Source: Epinephelus fuscoguttatus
Lineage: Eukaryota; Chordata; Actinopteri; Perciformes; Serranidae
DNA: 64,000 nucleotides
NCBI RefSeq assembly: GCF_011397635.1
Contig: NC_064770.1
Coordinates: forward strand, 33,938,598-34,002,597
Direction of reading: 5' to 3'
A program made the position numbers and the translations under genes. Positions 26,367-37,665 of the stretch are shown here, piece by piece (position 1 is the first letter of the stretch; every line of letters begins with the position of its first letter). The notes beneath the pieces were generated by a model, which had not been told where the DNA came from, made no database searches, and saw only the letters and a list, made by a program, of their open reading frames with translations.

Positions 26367-29300
26367 TAAAACCTTCTTCAATCTTTAGTTACTGCGTCTT
26401 GATTTTGTAGAAAGTATAGATGACAGCAAACATGAAGCTCTCACAAAGAAAAAAAATCTTTTGTTAATCTTCCAGTTTGATTTTGAGAATCGGATCCATG
26501 GCGCCAACTTCCTGGCCTACCCCCCTGTTGTTGCTGGAGGGAATCGAGCCAACACTCTGCACTACATAAACAACAACCAGATTATCAAGGTGAAGGAATG
26601 TGTTGAATGTGCTCGCAGATCTGTCCTGACACATGAGGTGCAGTGCACATCTGCATTAAGCATTCTGGTGGTTATGCACACTGCTCAGAAAAATTAAGGG
26701 GACACTTAAATCACACATCAGATCGTGATGAGGAATTAATCATGTTGAAAATCTTTATTGATGTACACTGTATAATTTGTTGAGAACAAAATGACATAAC
26801 AACAGTCAGTGGAAATCAAAATCATCATCCCACTGAAGGCTGGATTCAAAATCACACCAAAAAGTAAAAGTTTGAAATCACAGGCTGATCCAACTTGTGT
26901 GAATTTCATCACGGCAGCTCATAACGTGAGTAGTGTGTATGGCCCCTGTGTGTCTGCATGGAGTCTGTTTCTGACAGTGTGGTCAGAAACATGCACACCG
27001 GTAGCCTGCTGGAGGTCATGTTGTAGGGCTCTGGCAGTGCTCCTCCTGTTCCTCCTTACACAAAGGAGCAGATACTGGTCCTGCTGCTGGGTTGATGCCC
27101 TTCTACGACCCTGTCCAGCTCTCTTCATGTAATGGCTGGTCTCCTGGTATCTCCTCTATGCTCTTGAGACTGTGCTGGGAGACATAGCAAACCTTCTTGC
27201 GACCACATGCAGGTACCACCTCATGCTACCAGTAGTGACAAGGACACTAGCAGAAGACCAAACTAGAGAAGAATCAGTCAGGAAGGATGAGGAGAGAGCA
27301 ACTGTCTGTGGACACCACATGTAAAGCCATTCCCTTTTGGGGGTCGTCTTGCTTTTGCCTCTCCATTGCACTTGTTGTCACTTTGATTTGCACCAAAGCA
27401 GCTGAAACTGATTCACAATCACTTGTGCTTCCTAAATGGACAGATTGAAGTTTAACTGACTTGGTGTTATACTGTGATGATTAAGTGTTCCCTCAGTTTT
27501 TTTTGAGCAGTGTATGTAAAGTAGTGACTGAATATCTTAACCCACTCATTATACTCTCGTTATCCCCCCTCTTCCCCTCTTCCATCAGGATGGTGAAATG
27601 GTTCTGCTTGATGGTGGTTGTGAATACTTCGGTTACGTCAGTGATATCACTCGAACATGGCCAGTGAATGGAAAGTAAGTCAGCAGTAGGTTGTGATGCT
27701 TAAAGACAAATAATGTTGATACAGAATATCTTTGCATTGGTGCATTACAACGTATGCTACAAAGTCTTCACTATGATTGTTTTCTAAATTCAGACCTTTA
27801 ACTGGAATCCATTTGTTTCTTGAACATTACTCCTAGATCGGTTTCTCAGTTTTTATCTTGGATATTTTCAGGTGGTATAATTTGTTTTGAAATCTTTCAT
27901 GTCATGAGATTTTAGCGCCATTAAGTAGTGTGATGGTGTTTTTGAGAATTATTCCAATGGCAAACCACAAACATATCTCAAAGGCATACTAAAACCGCCA
28001 AATGACCATTGCTAAATCGATTTCTCACCTTGTTTCAAGTGGAATTAGTTAGGAAAGCTTTGTCTCATGCCTCTGGTGAACGAAGAATCCAAAAATGGAA
28101 AACATTCTTGATGAACAAAACTATATCAAAACATCTGTTTTCCAAACTCTCCCACAACTCGTGCAGTATAATCCAAGTCCTATTTGTCAGTCGCATGCGC
28201 AGTGTTTCCCAGTCAGACAGACCTTTCTGATGGGGAACTAAATAGAAAGTGAAACTTATCTAAGTTCTCTTCAAAGCCAGACTCCATTGACTAAAACAGT
28301 AATTGTACCTTGCTGAAGATGGGAGCTGCTGGTCTACCACTGCCTCGATCGGTTAGTTAGTTTGTGATATTGTGTAACATTTGTGTTTAAAGGGTTAGTT
28401 CAGAGTCAGAAAAGTCACTCAGTAACAAAATTTACCTAACTGATCAAGGGAGTAGCAGACCAGCAGCTCCTGTCTTCAGCATGGTAAAATGACCAATTAC
28501 AGTTTTTGTCAATGGAGTTTGGCTTTGAAGAAAACAGAGACAAGTTTCACTTTAAGTACTGTACTCTGTCAGAAAAAGCTGTCTGTTTGGGAAGTACTGA
28601 TCATATGACTGGAAAACTGAGGCTTGAATTACACTTTACGAGTTCTTGTAAACAGATGTCTAGATATAGCTTTGCTCTTGTTAGACCCGGTCGCCTATGG
28701 CACAGATTCATCAAGAATTTTCTCAGTTTTTGGATTCTTCATTCACCATGGAGGCTTTTGAGAAAGATGCAGTTTTCTTCATAAATTCAGTGCAACACAG
28801 GGTGGACAGTTGATACACAAATGATCATCTGGGGTTGAATTATTCCTTTAACAGTCTGCTGTTCTCACCCGCTCCCTGCCAGGTTCAGCCCCGCCCAGGC
28901 TGAGATGTACGAGGCCGTCCTGGAGGTCCAGCGCGCATGTTTGTCTCTGTGCTCCCCGGGCGTCAGTCTGGATCACATCTACAGCACCATGCTGGCTCTG
29001 CTGGGACGACAGCTCAGGCGGCTAGGCATCGTCAAGGCCAGCACCACTGATGCTGATGTACTGAAGGTAAAAATGATAGAAACAGAAGTAGGATGGGTTC
29101 CGGCTGGTTAGTCTCGCCACCAGACAATCAGAGATCTCCGCCCTTTGATAGGCCGGGGACACTCCTTTCTAAAGTGTGTTTAACGCACCAGAGAAAACGG
29201 CAAGCAACAAAGCAACGCCTCTTGCATTTTTTGAAAGGACACGCCCTCCCGGAAATGTGTGCTCCCCCTTTTCTCGTCTGCAAGGAAACAAACAGAGCTT

Positions 29301-32300
29301 AAAAATGGATGCCGAGAGATTTAACTCAGTTTTATCAAACGTGTGCTCAGTCCACAAGATTGTGGAAATGAGGGATTTACAGCGACTTTGTTTAAAATTT
29401 TTAACGCAGTTGGACTATGTTTACGAGCACAAGAGTTCAGCGAGCCACCGAAGGACCGCCCTGTGGATTTACTATTGGTTCTGCAACGTAGGGAGTTTTT
29501 TTAAACTCTGAAATTGTATCCGCCCATCTAAACACAAAATCAGGGAGAAAGACATCAGTCTTTAGTTAAGCAAAGCGTCTAAAGACTGATTTGTGAGTCT
29601 ACCGGATGGTAGACATATCTGAGTTTTGTCCCGTATGAGGAGCACTTTAGTCTTGTAGAAACACTGGACTTAATGAATATGAGCAAGGAAGGAGAAGAAG
29701 GCAGCAAATTCGATTCAGAGCAGTATTATTTTCAAAGGCAGCATAGTTAAATGTTGAGTGTTTGTGTTATTTTGTATGTGTGTGCCTGGATGCATGTGTG
29801 TGTGCATGCAGACCAGCAAGCCTTTCTGGAGGTCAAGCAGCAGGTTGGGCAGACCAGCAAAGCCCCACTGGAGGATGGCCTCTAGTTTTGAGGTTGTGAA
29901 AGGCAGCCAGTAAGTGATGACCTGGCTTTAAGTCAGAGCAGGATTCTTGTGACAGGACTGGGTGGGTGTTACCAGAGACACCTGACGAAGTTCGAAACAG
30001 CTGTACTGCATTAACAGCTAGGGTGATTCGTGACAGCTGTGTCTCCAATGGCAGTGGGTGTGTCACATGCTTGGTTATCCAGTTTTCCTGTAGAACTTCT
30101 CAACTTTCATCTTCTCCAGTTGGATTTTTTCCAACTCCACTAGTTTCAGTTTCTCCTCCATGAGGACAGACTGGAGGGGGTCAAGAGCTTCCCTAGTAGC
30201 CTTTGATGAGGCTTTGCTTCTCCTTGAACCGTAGAAGGTGTGGCTATGGCGTCCAGAGCAAGTAGAATGAGAATAGCTGCAGGAACCACTTCCTGGGTTC
30301 TGTACAGTTCCACTAACAGTATTCTGTCCATGTCGAACACTCACTGAAGAGGTGATGTAGTCTTTGAGGTGGGCTGGTGGATGTCTTGGTCGCTGAGCTC
30401 TGCTGCTTCCTGATGGCATTGTTTTTGGCTTTTGGTGATAGCCAGCCATGGGCACACCAAAGTATCAGGAAATTGACTTAAAGGACGCACACACTGTGGC
30501 AAGAAGGCAGCATATGTAGCCTCCAGTTATTGGACAGTGATGGCACTTGTGGCAGGAGTGTTTGTGTCATCCTCCCTGCCTTAGGTGGGTCTGGGGTGGG
30601 GACTTTCAACTGTTGCTGCAAGTACAGGATGTTTCCCAGATCCAAAAATTCAGCTGCTCCTGAAAAATAAAATGAATAAAGGGTCTCTGATTAAAAAAAG
30701 AAGCCCAAGATAATATTTCAAGTTACTAACATGCCTTTTTGCTCACAGACACATGCACTCACACACAGAATTTTGTATTTTTTATGTTGCTGAAGTGAAT
30801 TTAAATCCAGCCCTGCCTGTTGAACGTCAGTCAACCACTCCAGAGGGGAGATAATATCAGATTATCACTGTTACCATGTCAGCTGGGCATTGAATTTAAA
30901 CATTTTTGTTGGAGTTTATTTATGCCCTCGCTAGTGGTTTGCGGTGAGGAAATAGCCGTAAGCTCCTCTGGCCAATGTAAATTATGAAATTACCTAATTA
31001 CAACCTCCATGAAACACAATATGCTCGGTAAACTTTATGTAACAGAGGCATTCCTCTCCTTCAGTGGTTCTTTTTCAGAGAAATAACACAAGAACGCCAA
31101 ACCATAGCTGAGTGTATGTTTACTCAACTGATTTATTTTAATGTTAAAAGGAGAATGTAATCACCAAGAAAGGCCTGGGGCATGTTCAATATCAAAACAG
31201 TGTGCACCATTTTGCTGCAGTTTCTCGGTTGAACAATATAATTCCTTGAAACCGTCTGAAACAGGCCTTGAGATATGCTTTGTGTGGTGGGTGTGTCAGA
31301 GGTGTTACCCAATCAGCAGTGATGTATATATAAACCCTGCAGTATTAAAAAGTCAGTGTGCATGATGGATCTAAGTCCTTTAGAAATGTCTCCACTGCAG
31401 CTTGAGGTATGCAACAATTGAAGACACTACAACAAATGCCATCAATATTTTTTGTTTTTGTTTTTTAATAGAATAAGCTGCCTTCTCAGCTGCCAAAGTT
31501 GCAATGCTTGTGTGACAGGGTGTTCAATGCATTTAAATAAACATTTTGATATGTTTTACGGGGGCTTAACGCGCCCCTGCAAGCTTCAGGCCACCTCTTC
31601 TGCCTTGTTAGCTTGAATTTTAAAACAAACTTTTGATTGTATTGTCACTATTCTATTGTACGTAATGTGTTTACCTGTAATGTAGTTGTCCAGATGCTCC
31701 TGGGTTCAGTCCTGTTCTGTTAGTGCACATAGAGCCATGTAAGCCACTGTGGCATATCATGCTAGTTTTGTTTATCAACAAGCTGTGGATATAACTACTT
31801 AAGGCTTTACTTTTGTTTATGCTCATCCCAGGCTGCACGACGGTACTGCCCCCACCATGTTGGCCATTACCTGGGCATGGATGTCCACGACACACCTGAG
31901 CTGTCCCGCTCACAACCTCTACAGTCAGGAATGGCCATCACAATAGAACCAGGTAAAGACAAACTAGTCTTTTGATTTTTTTCTGTACAGCTGTGGCTGT
32001 GTTGTCTGGGTAAGGCTGTGCAATTAAACGTCTGGTGATCGTGATTACAATGTTGAGGTCCAAGAATTTCTAAAATTAATGAAATCGAGGGTAAACAATT
32101 TTTGGTCACGGACGCCTGGAGATGTTATTTTGTCTTCTACGGAAGCCGTGCATGCGCAATACTGCCCCCTCCCCTCTTCTCCTCTATTCACTCTACGAAC
32201 CAGTCAAGTAGGTGAACTACGAATAATGCAAGGGGCAGGTAATCGCTGAAGATTTCAAAAGCAGCGTGCGTAAAATGGCAGAGCGAGAGCGAGAGAGGTT

Positions 32301-32301
32301 G

Positions 32302-32344
<43 letters not shown>

Positions 32345-35027
32345 CGCGCATGCATTGGGGCCGAACTCCACCGTGCGCGATACAGAGAGCAGAGGAGAAT
32401 TGTTAACGTGCGACCACGTAGAGACAAAAATGACATGCCGTCATGTAAACAATATAAGTCATCACATGTGCCGCATAATCGTTTGCATAATCGTGATTTC
32501 AATTTTGACCAAAATAATCGTGATTATGATTTTTTCCATAATCGAGCAGCCCTAACTGTGGGTGATAACAGGTTTTTAAAATCACAAACTGTCATGGTTT
32601 GGTGCAAGTTCAGTACAGCAGAAAAAACAACAAATGTTTAAAGATAAATTTATTTTAATTTCTATTGAACTAACATTATTGCAAGTGTCAAATCTCCTTG
32701 CTGAGGACTGAGGAAACATCTTGCCAACTGGCAACTTAAGTAAACAATTTTCTTTATTAAAAAAAATACAAAAACATTTGAACAATTCTGCATCACACTT
32801 TACAAATACTGAACAAACACTTTCCCAAAAGGCAGCAGGTCACAACAGTCTATAAAAGTGAGAAGCATATCTTGGTAACTGGTAGCTTTGTCACCTTCTA
32901 CCTATGCCAATCCTCAATGCCTATGTGCAGTTTCACATAGATTGACCACGTCAGTGAGTAGAAAAACGTGGGACAGACAGAATGACTGACTGACAGAATG
33001 ACACACTGACAGTTTCTGTGATTATGTACAGCATACCATACCATGACTTAGTCATACCAAAAATTAGAAAACACCAACATTGGTCCACAGGGGGAGCCAC
33101 AGCGATCGGTCGCATTTTAGCCATTTTTAAGCATTTTTCTGTTGTTATAGCGCCACCCAGTTGCCAATTAGAGTTAAATTTCTCCAGTCACCTTGAGGCG
33201 TCCTGTTCTACATATCTACCAAGTTTAGTAAAAATCCATATGGCGGTTAGGACTAGATAAGAAATGAGCTCTCTAGCGCCCCCATTTTGTTTGATGGGGT
33301 CAATAATGGAGGGGTCCCCTCAGATTACGTGTGGTCATATGCCTACAAAGTTGCGTGGTGATGGGTGAAACCCTTGAGATGTTCTACACCTTTATGTGAT
33401 GAGCCACGCCCTCCGCAATATTCATTGCCTTATAGAAGCTCAGTTTTAGTAAGTTTTCCAACTTTTGCCAAGAGGGAACTTTAGATATTGCTCCCTAGAT
33501 TATGTTCACCCAGTTTCATGCAGATCGCTCAAACTTCCTAGGAAGAGATCCATTTGAAGTGTTTTTCAAAAAATTCAAAATGGCGGAAAATCTATATAAG
33601 TGGAAGTTATGGGTTCTTGAGGCAAATGTGTTCCTCATGAGGAGAGGCATCTCTGTGCAAAGTTTCATGTCTCTACGACATACGGGGCATGAGATATGCC
33701 CATTCAAAGTTTGCAATTTCAGTCGGTTGCTATAGCGCCCCCCTTTGGCCAATTGGTGAAATATTGCTTCGTTCGCATCCTCCCATGACCTTCTACCGCT
33801 GTGCCAAATTTCACATGGATTGACCAAGTCAGTGAGGAGAAAAACGTGGAACAGACACACACACACACACAGACAGAGTTTTCCTCATTATATAGTAAGG
33901 TAAGATATTGAAAATAAAACTTGTGCATCGGGAGGAGTGTTACAGTTAGTTCCACCTTGGCTGTATTTGATTATTCAAAGCACACATTGATAAACTTTAA
34001 TGTGCATTAGCATGTAGTTTGTATTTGCTCTCACGTAGTCTATTACGGTGCAGCAACGCAGGCACATCGTCCTCGCCCTGTTCACAACTTTCTCTCTGTT
34101 GCACTTGTAGCTGACTGGGAACCCGCAGGTGGGTCTTCCAGCTCCAGGTAGCCTGACTGTAGCTTGGCAAGTTCCAGTCACAACTGTTAATAGAATGTGA
34201 GGCATGTTTGAGATAAACACTGATGACTTGTGGAGCCTTCGCACTTCATGCAAAATATGTCATGATGTCTTTTTTGGCTTGTGCACCCTCACGCCAGGAA
34301 CACTACAGTGAGCACAAACTAGGGTTGCATACCAGTATACCAGTTTTAAGGTATATTGTGAAATTATAATTGATGGTTATCATACCATGTACAATTGCTT
34401 ATCTATGATATTGATATTTACTACACTGCTACTACTACCCTCACTACGAGTCACATTCACCCATTCACACACATACACGCTGGTGGCTGTGGCTGAGGCT
34501 ATGATACAAGGTGCCACCTGCTACTCAGTTTTTTAACACACTCGCACACTGATGGAACAGCCATCAATTTGGGTCTACGTCGACATGCGGACTGGAGGAG
34601 CCGGGGAACCACTGATCTACCAATTAGTGGAATACCCACTCTACCTCTGAGCCACAGCCGTCCCTGATTAGTCTGTTTACACTTGTCTGTTGCTCAGCGC
34701 TACGTCACGTTTCATTGCTCTTACTCTTTCTTTTATCTATCCAATTGTGTCCAGGGTCATTTTGATATACAGCTGTTGATCATGCTCCTTGGAAATCAAA
34801 AATGGCGATGTCAGGCTACATTGTTCCTACTTTCCAATTTTTGTCTTTCTCTTGTCACAGGGTTGTACATCTGCGAGGACAATGATCAGGCACCGGAGCG
34901 TTTCCGCGGCTTGGGTATCAGGATTGAGGATGACGTGGTGATCCGAGACAAGGGGGGCCCTCTGATTCTGTCCTCTGGGGCGCCAAAGACCATCGCTGAT
35001 GTAGAGAAGGCCTGCGCCCAGAGATAG
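22203..35027 (+). CDS. XPNPEP3: Mitochondrial Xaa-Pro aminopeptidase 3 (APP3)
   Basis: Metallo-aminopeptidase of the M24B family that removes an N-terminal residue preceding proline. It trims mitochondrial import intermediates (the role of yeast Icp55). Coding exons: 22203-22272, 24507-24629, 24834-25021, 25211-25430, 25726-25910, 26054-26116, 26476-26589, 27589-27674, 28883-29066, 31832-31952 and 34861-35027. The 1521 bases encode 506 aa (human 507). Residues 1-25 are Arg-rich without acidic residues ([20 protein letters not shown]), a mitochondrial presequence. The N-terminal aminopeptidase-P domain follows ('[13 protein letters not shown]', '[16 protein letters not shown]'), then the pita-bread catalytic domain. 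All five metal ligands align: D329 (LLDGG), D340 (VSDITRTWP), H423 (HHVGHYLG), E450 (TIEPG) and E474 (RIEDD). Several introns are filled with transposon remnants. Loss of the human gene causes a nephronophthisis-like kidney disease. Confidence 0.97.
23404..23450 (+). mobile_element. LINE 3' terminus
   Basis: 'cccctcggggatcaataaag' followed by a short simple repeat is the signature 3' end of a common fish LINE. The body upstream is too diverged to delimit. A weaker match ('ggatcaattaagttttatct') is at about 38760. Confidence 0.6.
23606..23672 (-). mobile_element. MITE end related to 15309
   Basis: Reverse complement of the 'ggtgg-cgatatggccctaa' type end seen at 15309. Probably one terminus of a degraded hAT-like element. 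Confidence 0.5.
26340..26365. repeat. (TA)n microsatellite
   Basis: AT dinucleotide run in XPNPEP3 intron 6. Confidence 0.95.
26679..27512 (-). mobile_element. Internally deleted Tc1/mariner-type transposon
   Basis: An 834-base element has imperfect terminal inverted repeats of about 30 bases (left 'cactgctcagaaaaattaag'; right, inverted, 'cactgctcaaaaaaaactga', both followed by a 'gggaacactta'-like block). TA dinucleotides are at or near the borders, as expected for TA-target insertion. The minus strand keeps only the N-terminal DNA-binding part of a transposase in broken frames: '[11 protein letters not shown]' at about 27160-27200, then '[20 protein letters not shown]' and '[20 protein letters not shown]' at 26950-27120. 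The DDE catalytic part is absent, so it cannot move by itself. It lies in XPNPEP3 intron 7. Confidence 0.88.
28005..28850. mobile_element. Large fold-back (long inverted repeat) element
   Basis: Arms of about 300-350 bases face each other around a short centre near 28350-28420. Examples of pairing: 'cttcaaagccagactccatt' (28270s) with the complement of the 28500-28530 segment; 'gaagaatccaaaaatggaaa' (28083 on) with the complement of 28715-28745; 'aacatctgttttccaaactc' (28130) with 28645-28665. Identity looks roughly 75-85% by eye. No transposase ORF. It lies in XPNPEP3 intron 8. Confidence 0.8.
29100..29640 (+). mobile_element. Probable dispersed element with short ORF remnant
   Basis: It starts just inside XPNPEP3 intron 9 with 'gttagtctcgccaccagaca', then 'atcagagatctccgccc'. 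It contains a 68-codon frame (from the ATG at about 29305) with '[20 protein letters not shown]'. Layout and composition differ from the surrounding intron and look like a transposon fragment. I do not recognise the family. Confidence 0.4.
30075..30455 (-). pseudogene. Transposon-derived ORF fragment (gag-like?)
   Basis: A 126-codon open frame on the minus strand, antisense in XPNPEP3 intron 9. It contains '[20 protein letters not shown]', resembling a 'RRPPxxLxDY' motif I associate with gag-like or retrotransposon ORFs in fish. A Ser-rich stretch follows, then a charged coiled-coil-like tail ('[20 protein letters not shown]'). The frame is short and has no partner pol region nearby, so I read it as a relic. 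Family assignment is uncertain. Confidence 0.4.
31170..31345 (+). repeat. Dispersed repeat, copy A
   Basis: Similar to 52290-52510: 'catgttcaatatcaaaacag' / 'tgtgcaccattttgct', then 'ggtgggtgtgtcagaggtgt' and 'atcagcagtgatgtatat' + 'aaaccctg'. An unclassified interspersed element. Confidence 0.65.
32012..32553. mobile_element. hAT-like MITE
   Basis: Short inverted ends ('aaggctgtgcaattaa' on the left; 'ataatcgagcagccct' on the right) and internal 'aataatcgtgattatgattt' match a common teleost non-autonomous element. A TG/CG microsatellite has expanded inside it. It lies in XPNPEP3 intron 10. Confidence 0.65.
32304..32350. repeat. (TG)n-(CG)n alternating purine-pyrimidine tract
   Basis: About 34 bases of TG dinucleotides are directly followed by about 14 bases of CG dinucleotides. 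This is a strong potential Z-DNA tract. Confidence 0.9.
32890..33875 (+). mobile_element. Dispersed element with direct-repeat phrase at both ends
   Basis: A phrase of about 60 bases around 'cacatagattgaccacgtca', then 'gtgagtagaaaaacgtgg' (about 32930-32980), recurs at about 33810-33855 with few changes. Internal 'tatagcgcccccctttggcc' and 'tatagcgccacccagttgcc' segments also resemble each other. It looks like two tandem, diverged copies of one unclassified fish repeat. It ends in a CA run and lies in XPNPEP3 intron 10. Confidence 0.6.
34320..34430 (+). repeat. Short 'gggttgcataccagtatacc' repeat
   Basis: A fragment of a common fish element whose phrases centre on 'ataccagtataccagtttta'. 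It lies in XPNPEP3 intron 10. Confidence 0.45.
34440..34665 (+). repeat. Dispersed fish repeat, copy 2
   Basis: Diverged copy of the 2110-2400 repeat, same orientation: 'cacattcacccattcacaca', 'aaggtgccacctgctactca', 'catgcggactggaggagccg', 'gagccacagccgtccct'. Left end truncated. Confidence 0.75.
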
Positions 35028-35504
35028 GGCAGGGAGAGACAGACAAGTCACCAAGTGAGCTGTGGCATCGATGGCAGGCAGTGTGCTGTGCTTTTCCAAA
35101 CGTCTCCACGGTGATGATGTCATCAGGCTCAGGGCCCAGGTACATGAATGACAGGTGGGAGCACACTGCAGGACTCTGGTTTAAGCCTCAGCAAGGCCTC
35201 AAACATGTAGAAATGTGGTGTGGAAGATCATAGATTTTGTGGGTGCTTTTGTTGTCTACCTAAATGTTTAAAGACACTGGTTTTATATTTGTAGTTCTCA
35301 GTGAATGATGATGAAGAGCTCATCAGCTGTAAGAGGTGGGTTTAGTTGTGTGTGAAGGGGTTATGGTGTAACTGACATGTTCTTCCTCAAAAAACATGTC
35401 AGGGCTACAGCAAAACCACATGGAGGCCATTCTTGATCATGTATAACACATCCATTTTGTGTTGTGATGGTGCTATCAGTGGGTTAATCCAACACTGAAC
35501 TATA

Positions 35505-35510
35505 AATAAA
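35505..35510 (+). terminator. XPNPEP3: Candidate XPNPEP3 polyadenylation signal
   Basis: AATAAA lies about 480 bases after the stop codon. A second one is at 35856-35861. Which is used cannot be told from sequence. Confidence 0.4.
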
Positions 35511-36184
35511 AACCTAGAAACAACAGTCAACCTCTTCAATCAAGTATTCAGCTGAAGACCCAGTGGTTAGATCCAGCAACCATTTTGTTTTTCAGAATTG
35601 CCACCATCATGTCACACCAGGACATAATTGTTTGCTTCTTGTCTCACTCAGAAAACTTTCTTTAAGCCTACATACACACACTTCCTTTGTCTCTTACACA
35701 CACAAAAAAAGCAGAAGTCTTCTCCAGCTCACGCTACAGTAAAAAAGATCAAAACACCAAGTTGTTGAACATTCACCTACCGAGCTGCAGGAAGGTCAGG
35801 GAGACCCGGAGCATGTTAAATAAACACACCACCATGTTAATACACACAGGTGATGAATAAAGATGTCTCACACAGCTGGTCCTGGTAAGCCTGGAATGAT
35901 GGTAATGATTATACCAATACACTGAAAAGGCTTATAAAGTGTACACTGAGAAGGGTGTGTGTGTTACGTGTGTCTCCTCAGCAGAGAAATATGATCTTTT
36001 TTAAAGACACTTGTGTTTATATGTATTAAAAAGATCTCATTGTCTCATATTTAATGCAAATACATGATTTTATTTCATATTTGGTGACAAAACTGTATTT
36101 TATTTCACTCAAATACAAGTTTAAAGTATTTGTATGTCACTCTGCTTTATTCATGTCACTGTTTAGATGTTGTACTTTTTACTC

Positions 36185-36515
36185 CGGGGTGGCAAGGTGG
36201 TACAGTGGTTAGCACTGTTGTCTTACAGCAAGAGGGTCCTGGGTTCGAACTCGCTGGCTGGCTGGGGCCTGACACCTCTGTGTGGAGTTTGCATGTTCTT
36301 CCAGTGTCAGGGTTTTCTCCACCTTCCTCCCACAGCCCAAAGGCATGCAGGTTAGGTTGTTTGGTGACTTACGTTTTGTCATTGTCATAGGTGTGAATGG
36401 TTGTTTGTCTTTATCAGCTCTGTGATAGTCTGTCAGCCTGTCCAGGGTGTACGCCACCTCTTGTCCAGTGTCAGCTGTAATAGGCTCCAGCCTCCCTGCA
36501 GCCCTGAATAGGACA
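36185..36515 (+). mobile_element. tRNA-derived SINE (V-SINE type)
   Basis: The head has RNA polymerase III boxes: A-box-like 'gtggtacagtggttagcac' and B-box 'gggttcgaac'. The conserved central region follows ('tgtgtggagtttgcatgttc', 'cttcctcccacagcccaaag', 'ggtgtgaatggttgtttgtc'), then a tail ('tccagggtgtacgccacctc', 'aggctccagcctccctgcag'). This matches the V-SINE superfamily widespread in fishes. It lies between XPNPEP3 and EP300. Confidence 0.8.
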
Positions 36516-36778
36516 GGTGTTTACGGACACTGAATACTTATAATCCACTAAATTTATTGTAAAGTGTAGATTTATATTTTACAGCAGGACATATGAGAAT
36601 ATAAGACATGATGCATTGTCATAGGTTAAACTGCCCTATACTATTTGCTGTTAATGCATAGGCAACAATATTGTGATAATATAAAAGTAACACTCAGAGG
36701 GGCCATTATTCTGCCTTGAGTATTTATTACTTCTGATACTTACAGTTCATTTTGCTGATGTTACTTTGGTATTTATTT

Positions 36779-36960
36779 CAGATTATTTTTATGGCTTTTT
36801 TGCCTTTATCAGAAAGGACAGGATGAGCGGGAAAGGGGAAGAGAGCGGGGACGACATGCAGCAAAGGGTCACAGGTTAGAATCTAACCCATGGCCACTGT
36901 GGCAAGGGCATGGCCTTTGTACATGGGGCACCCAGGTGAGCTACTGGGCACCAGTTACTT
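36779..36960 (+). repeat. Dispersed fish repeat ('gacgacatgcagcaaagggt')
   Basis: 'cctttatcagaaaggacagg', 'gacgacatgcagcaaagggt' and 'cctttgtacatggggcaccc' are landmarks of a common teleost repeat. Unclassified here. Confidence 0.65.
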
Positions 36961-36969
36961 AGGTATTTT

Positions 36970-37400
36970 TATGCCTCTGCACCAGCAACAGCTGTTATGT
37001 TTTCAGGTTATTCATCCATATGTCTGTGTCACATTCTTGTGAACGTGAAATCTTATAAATGTCTTGAGGGAATTTCCTCAAATTTGGCACAAACATCCAC
37101 TGGCACTTAATGAGGAACTGATTATAATTTGTTGGTTATAGGTCACTGTGACCTCACAAAACATGTTTTTGGCCATAACTCATGAATTCATATGCTAATT
37201 ATGACAAAGTTTCACACAAATGTCTAACAAGATAAAATCGATCAATATCCAAAAAGTCGACTTCACTGTGACATTCTGCAAACATACTTCTCTGGCCATT
37301 ATTCAACACCATAATTCACTCATCTTAGATGTCCATCTTGAAACTGTGGTTTTTGCCGGGGTTAAGATGCGTGTGAAGCATCTTTTTAGAACTTGTAGCT
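36970..37400 (+). repeat. Dispersed repeat ('ggtcactgtgacctcacaaa')
   Basis: It contains 'ggtcactgtgacctcacaaa', 'ggccataactcatgaattca' and 'ttctctggccattattcaac', a phrase set recurrent in percomorph genomes. No coding capacity seen. Confidence 0.6.
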
Positions 37401-37599
37401 TCTTTGCTGCAACACCCATAGTTGAAGCGTTGTCTACTGTCATGGGCACATATGAATCTGTACAGACATGGGTGTAAACTGTAACTGCATGCACACTGAA
37501 AAAAAATGTTTTACACTGGGATTTTTCTTTGCACTTTGAATGTAAATAAGGTGCCAGAGTGCATACAAACACATCCAAAAAAAAAAAAAAAAATTAAAT

Positions 37600-37665
37600 A
37601 CTGCTCAAAAGAAAAAATATTAAAGGAACACTTAAACTATGTATTTTTAATAACATTTTAGGTCT
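37600..37665 (+). mobile_element. Solo end of a Tc1-like element
   Basis: 'actgctcaaaagaaaaaata' followed by 'aaaggaacacttaaa' resembles the terminal repeat of the Tc1-type element at 26679-27512, without a matching second end nearby. Confidence 0.45.

Noticed and set aside
36185-36260. tRNA gene
   Set aside because: A and B boxes are present but the arms do not form a cloverleaf, and the sequence continues as a V-SINE body.
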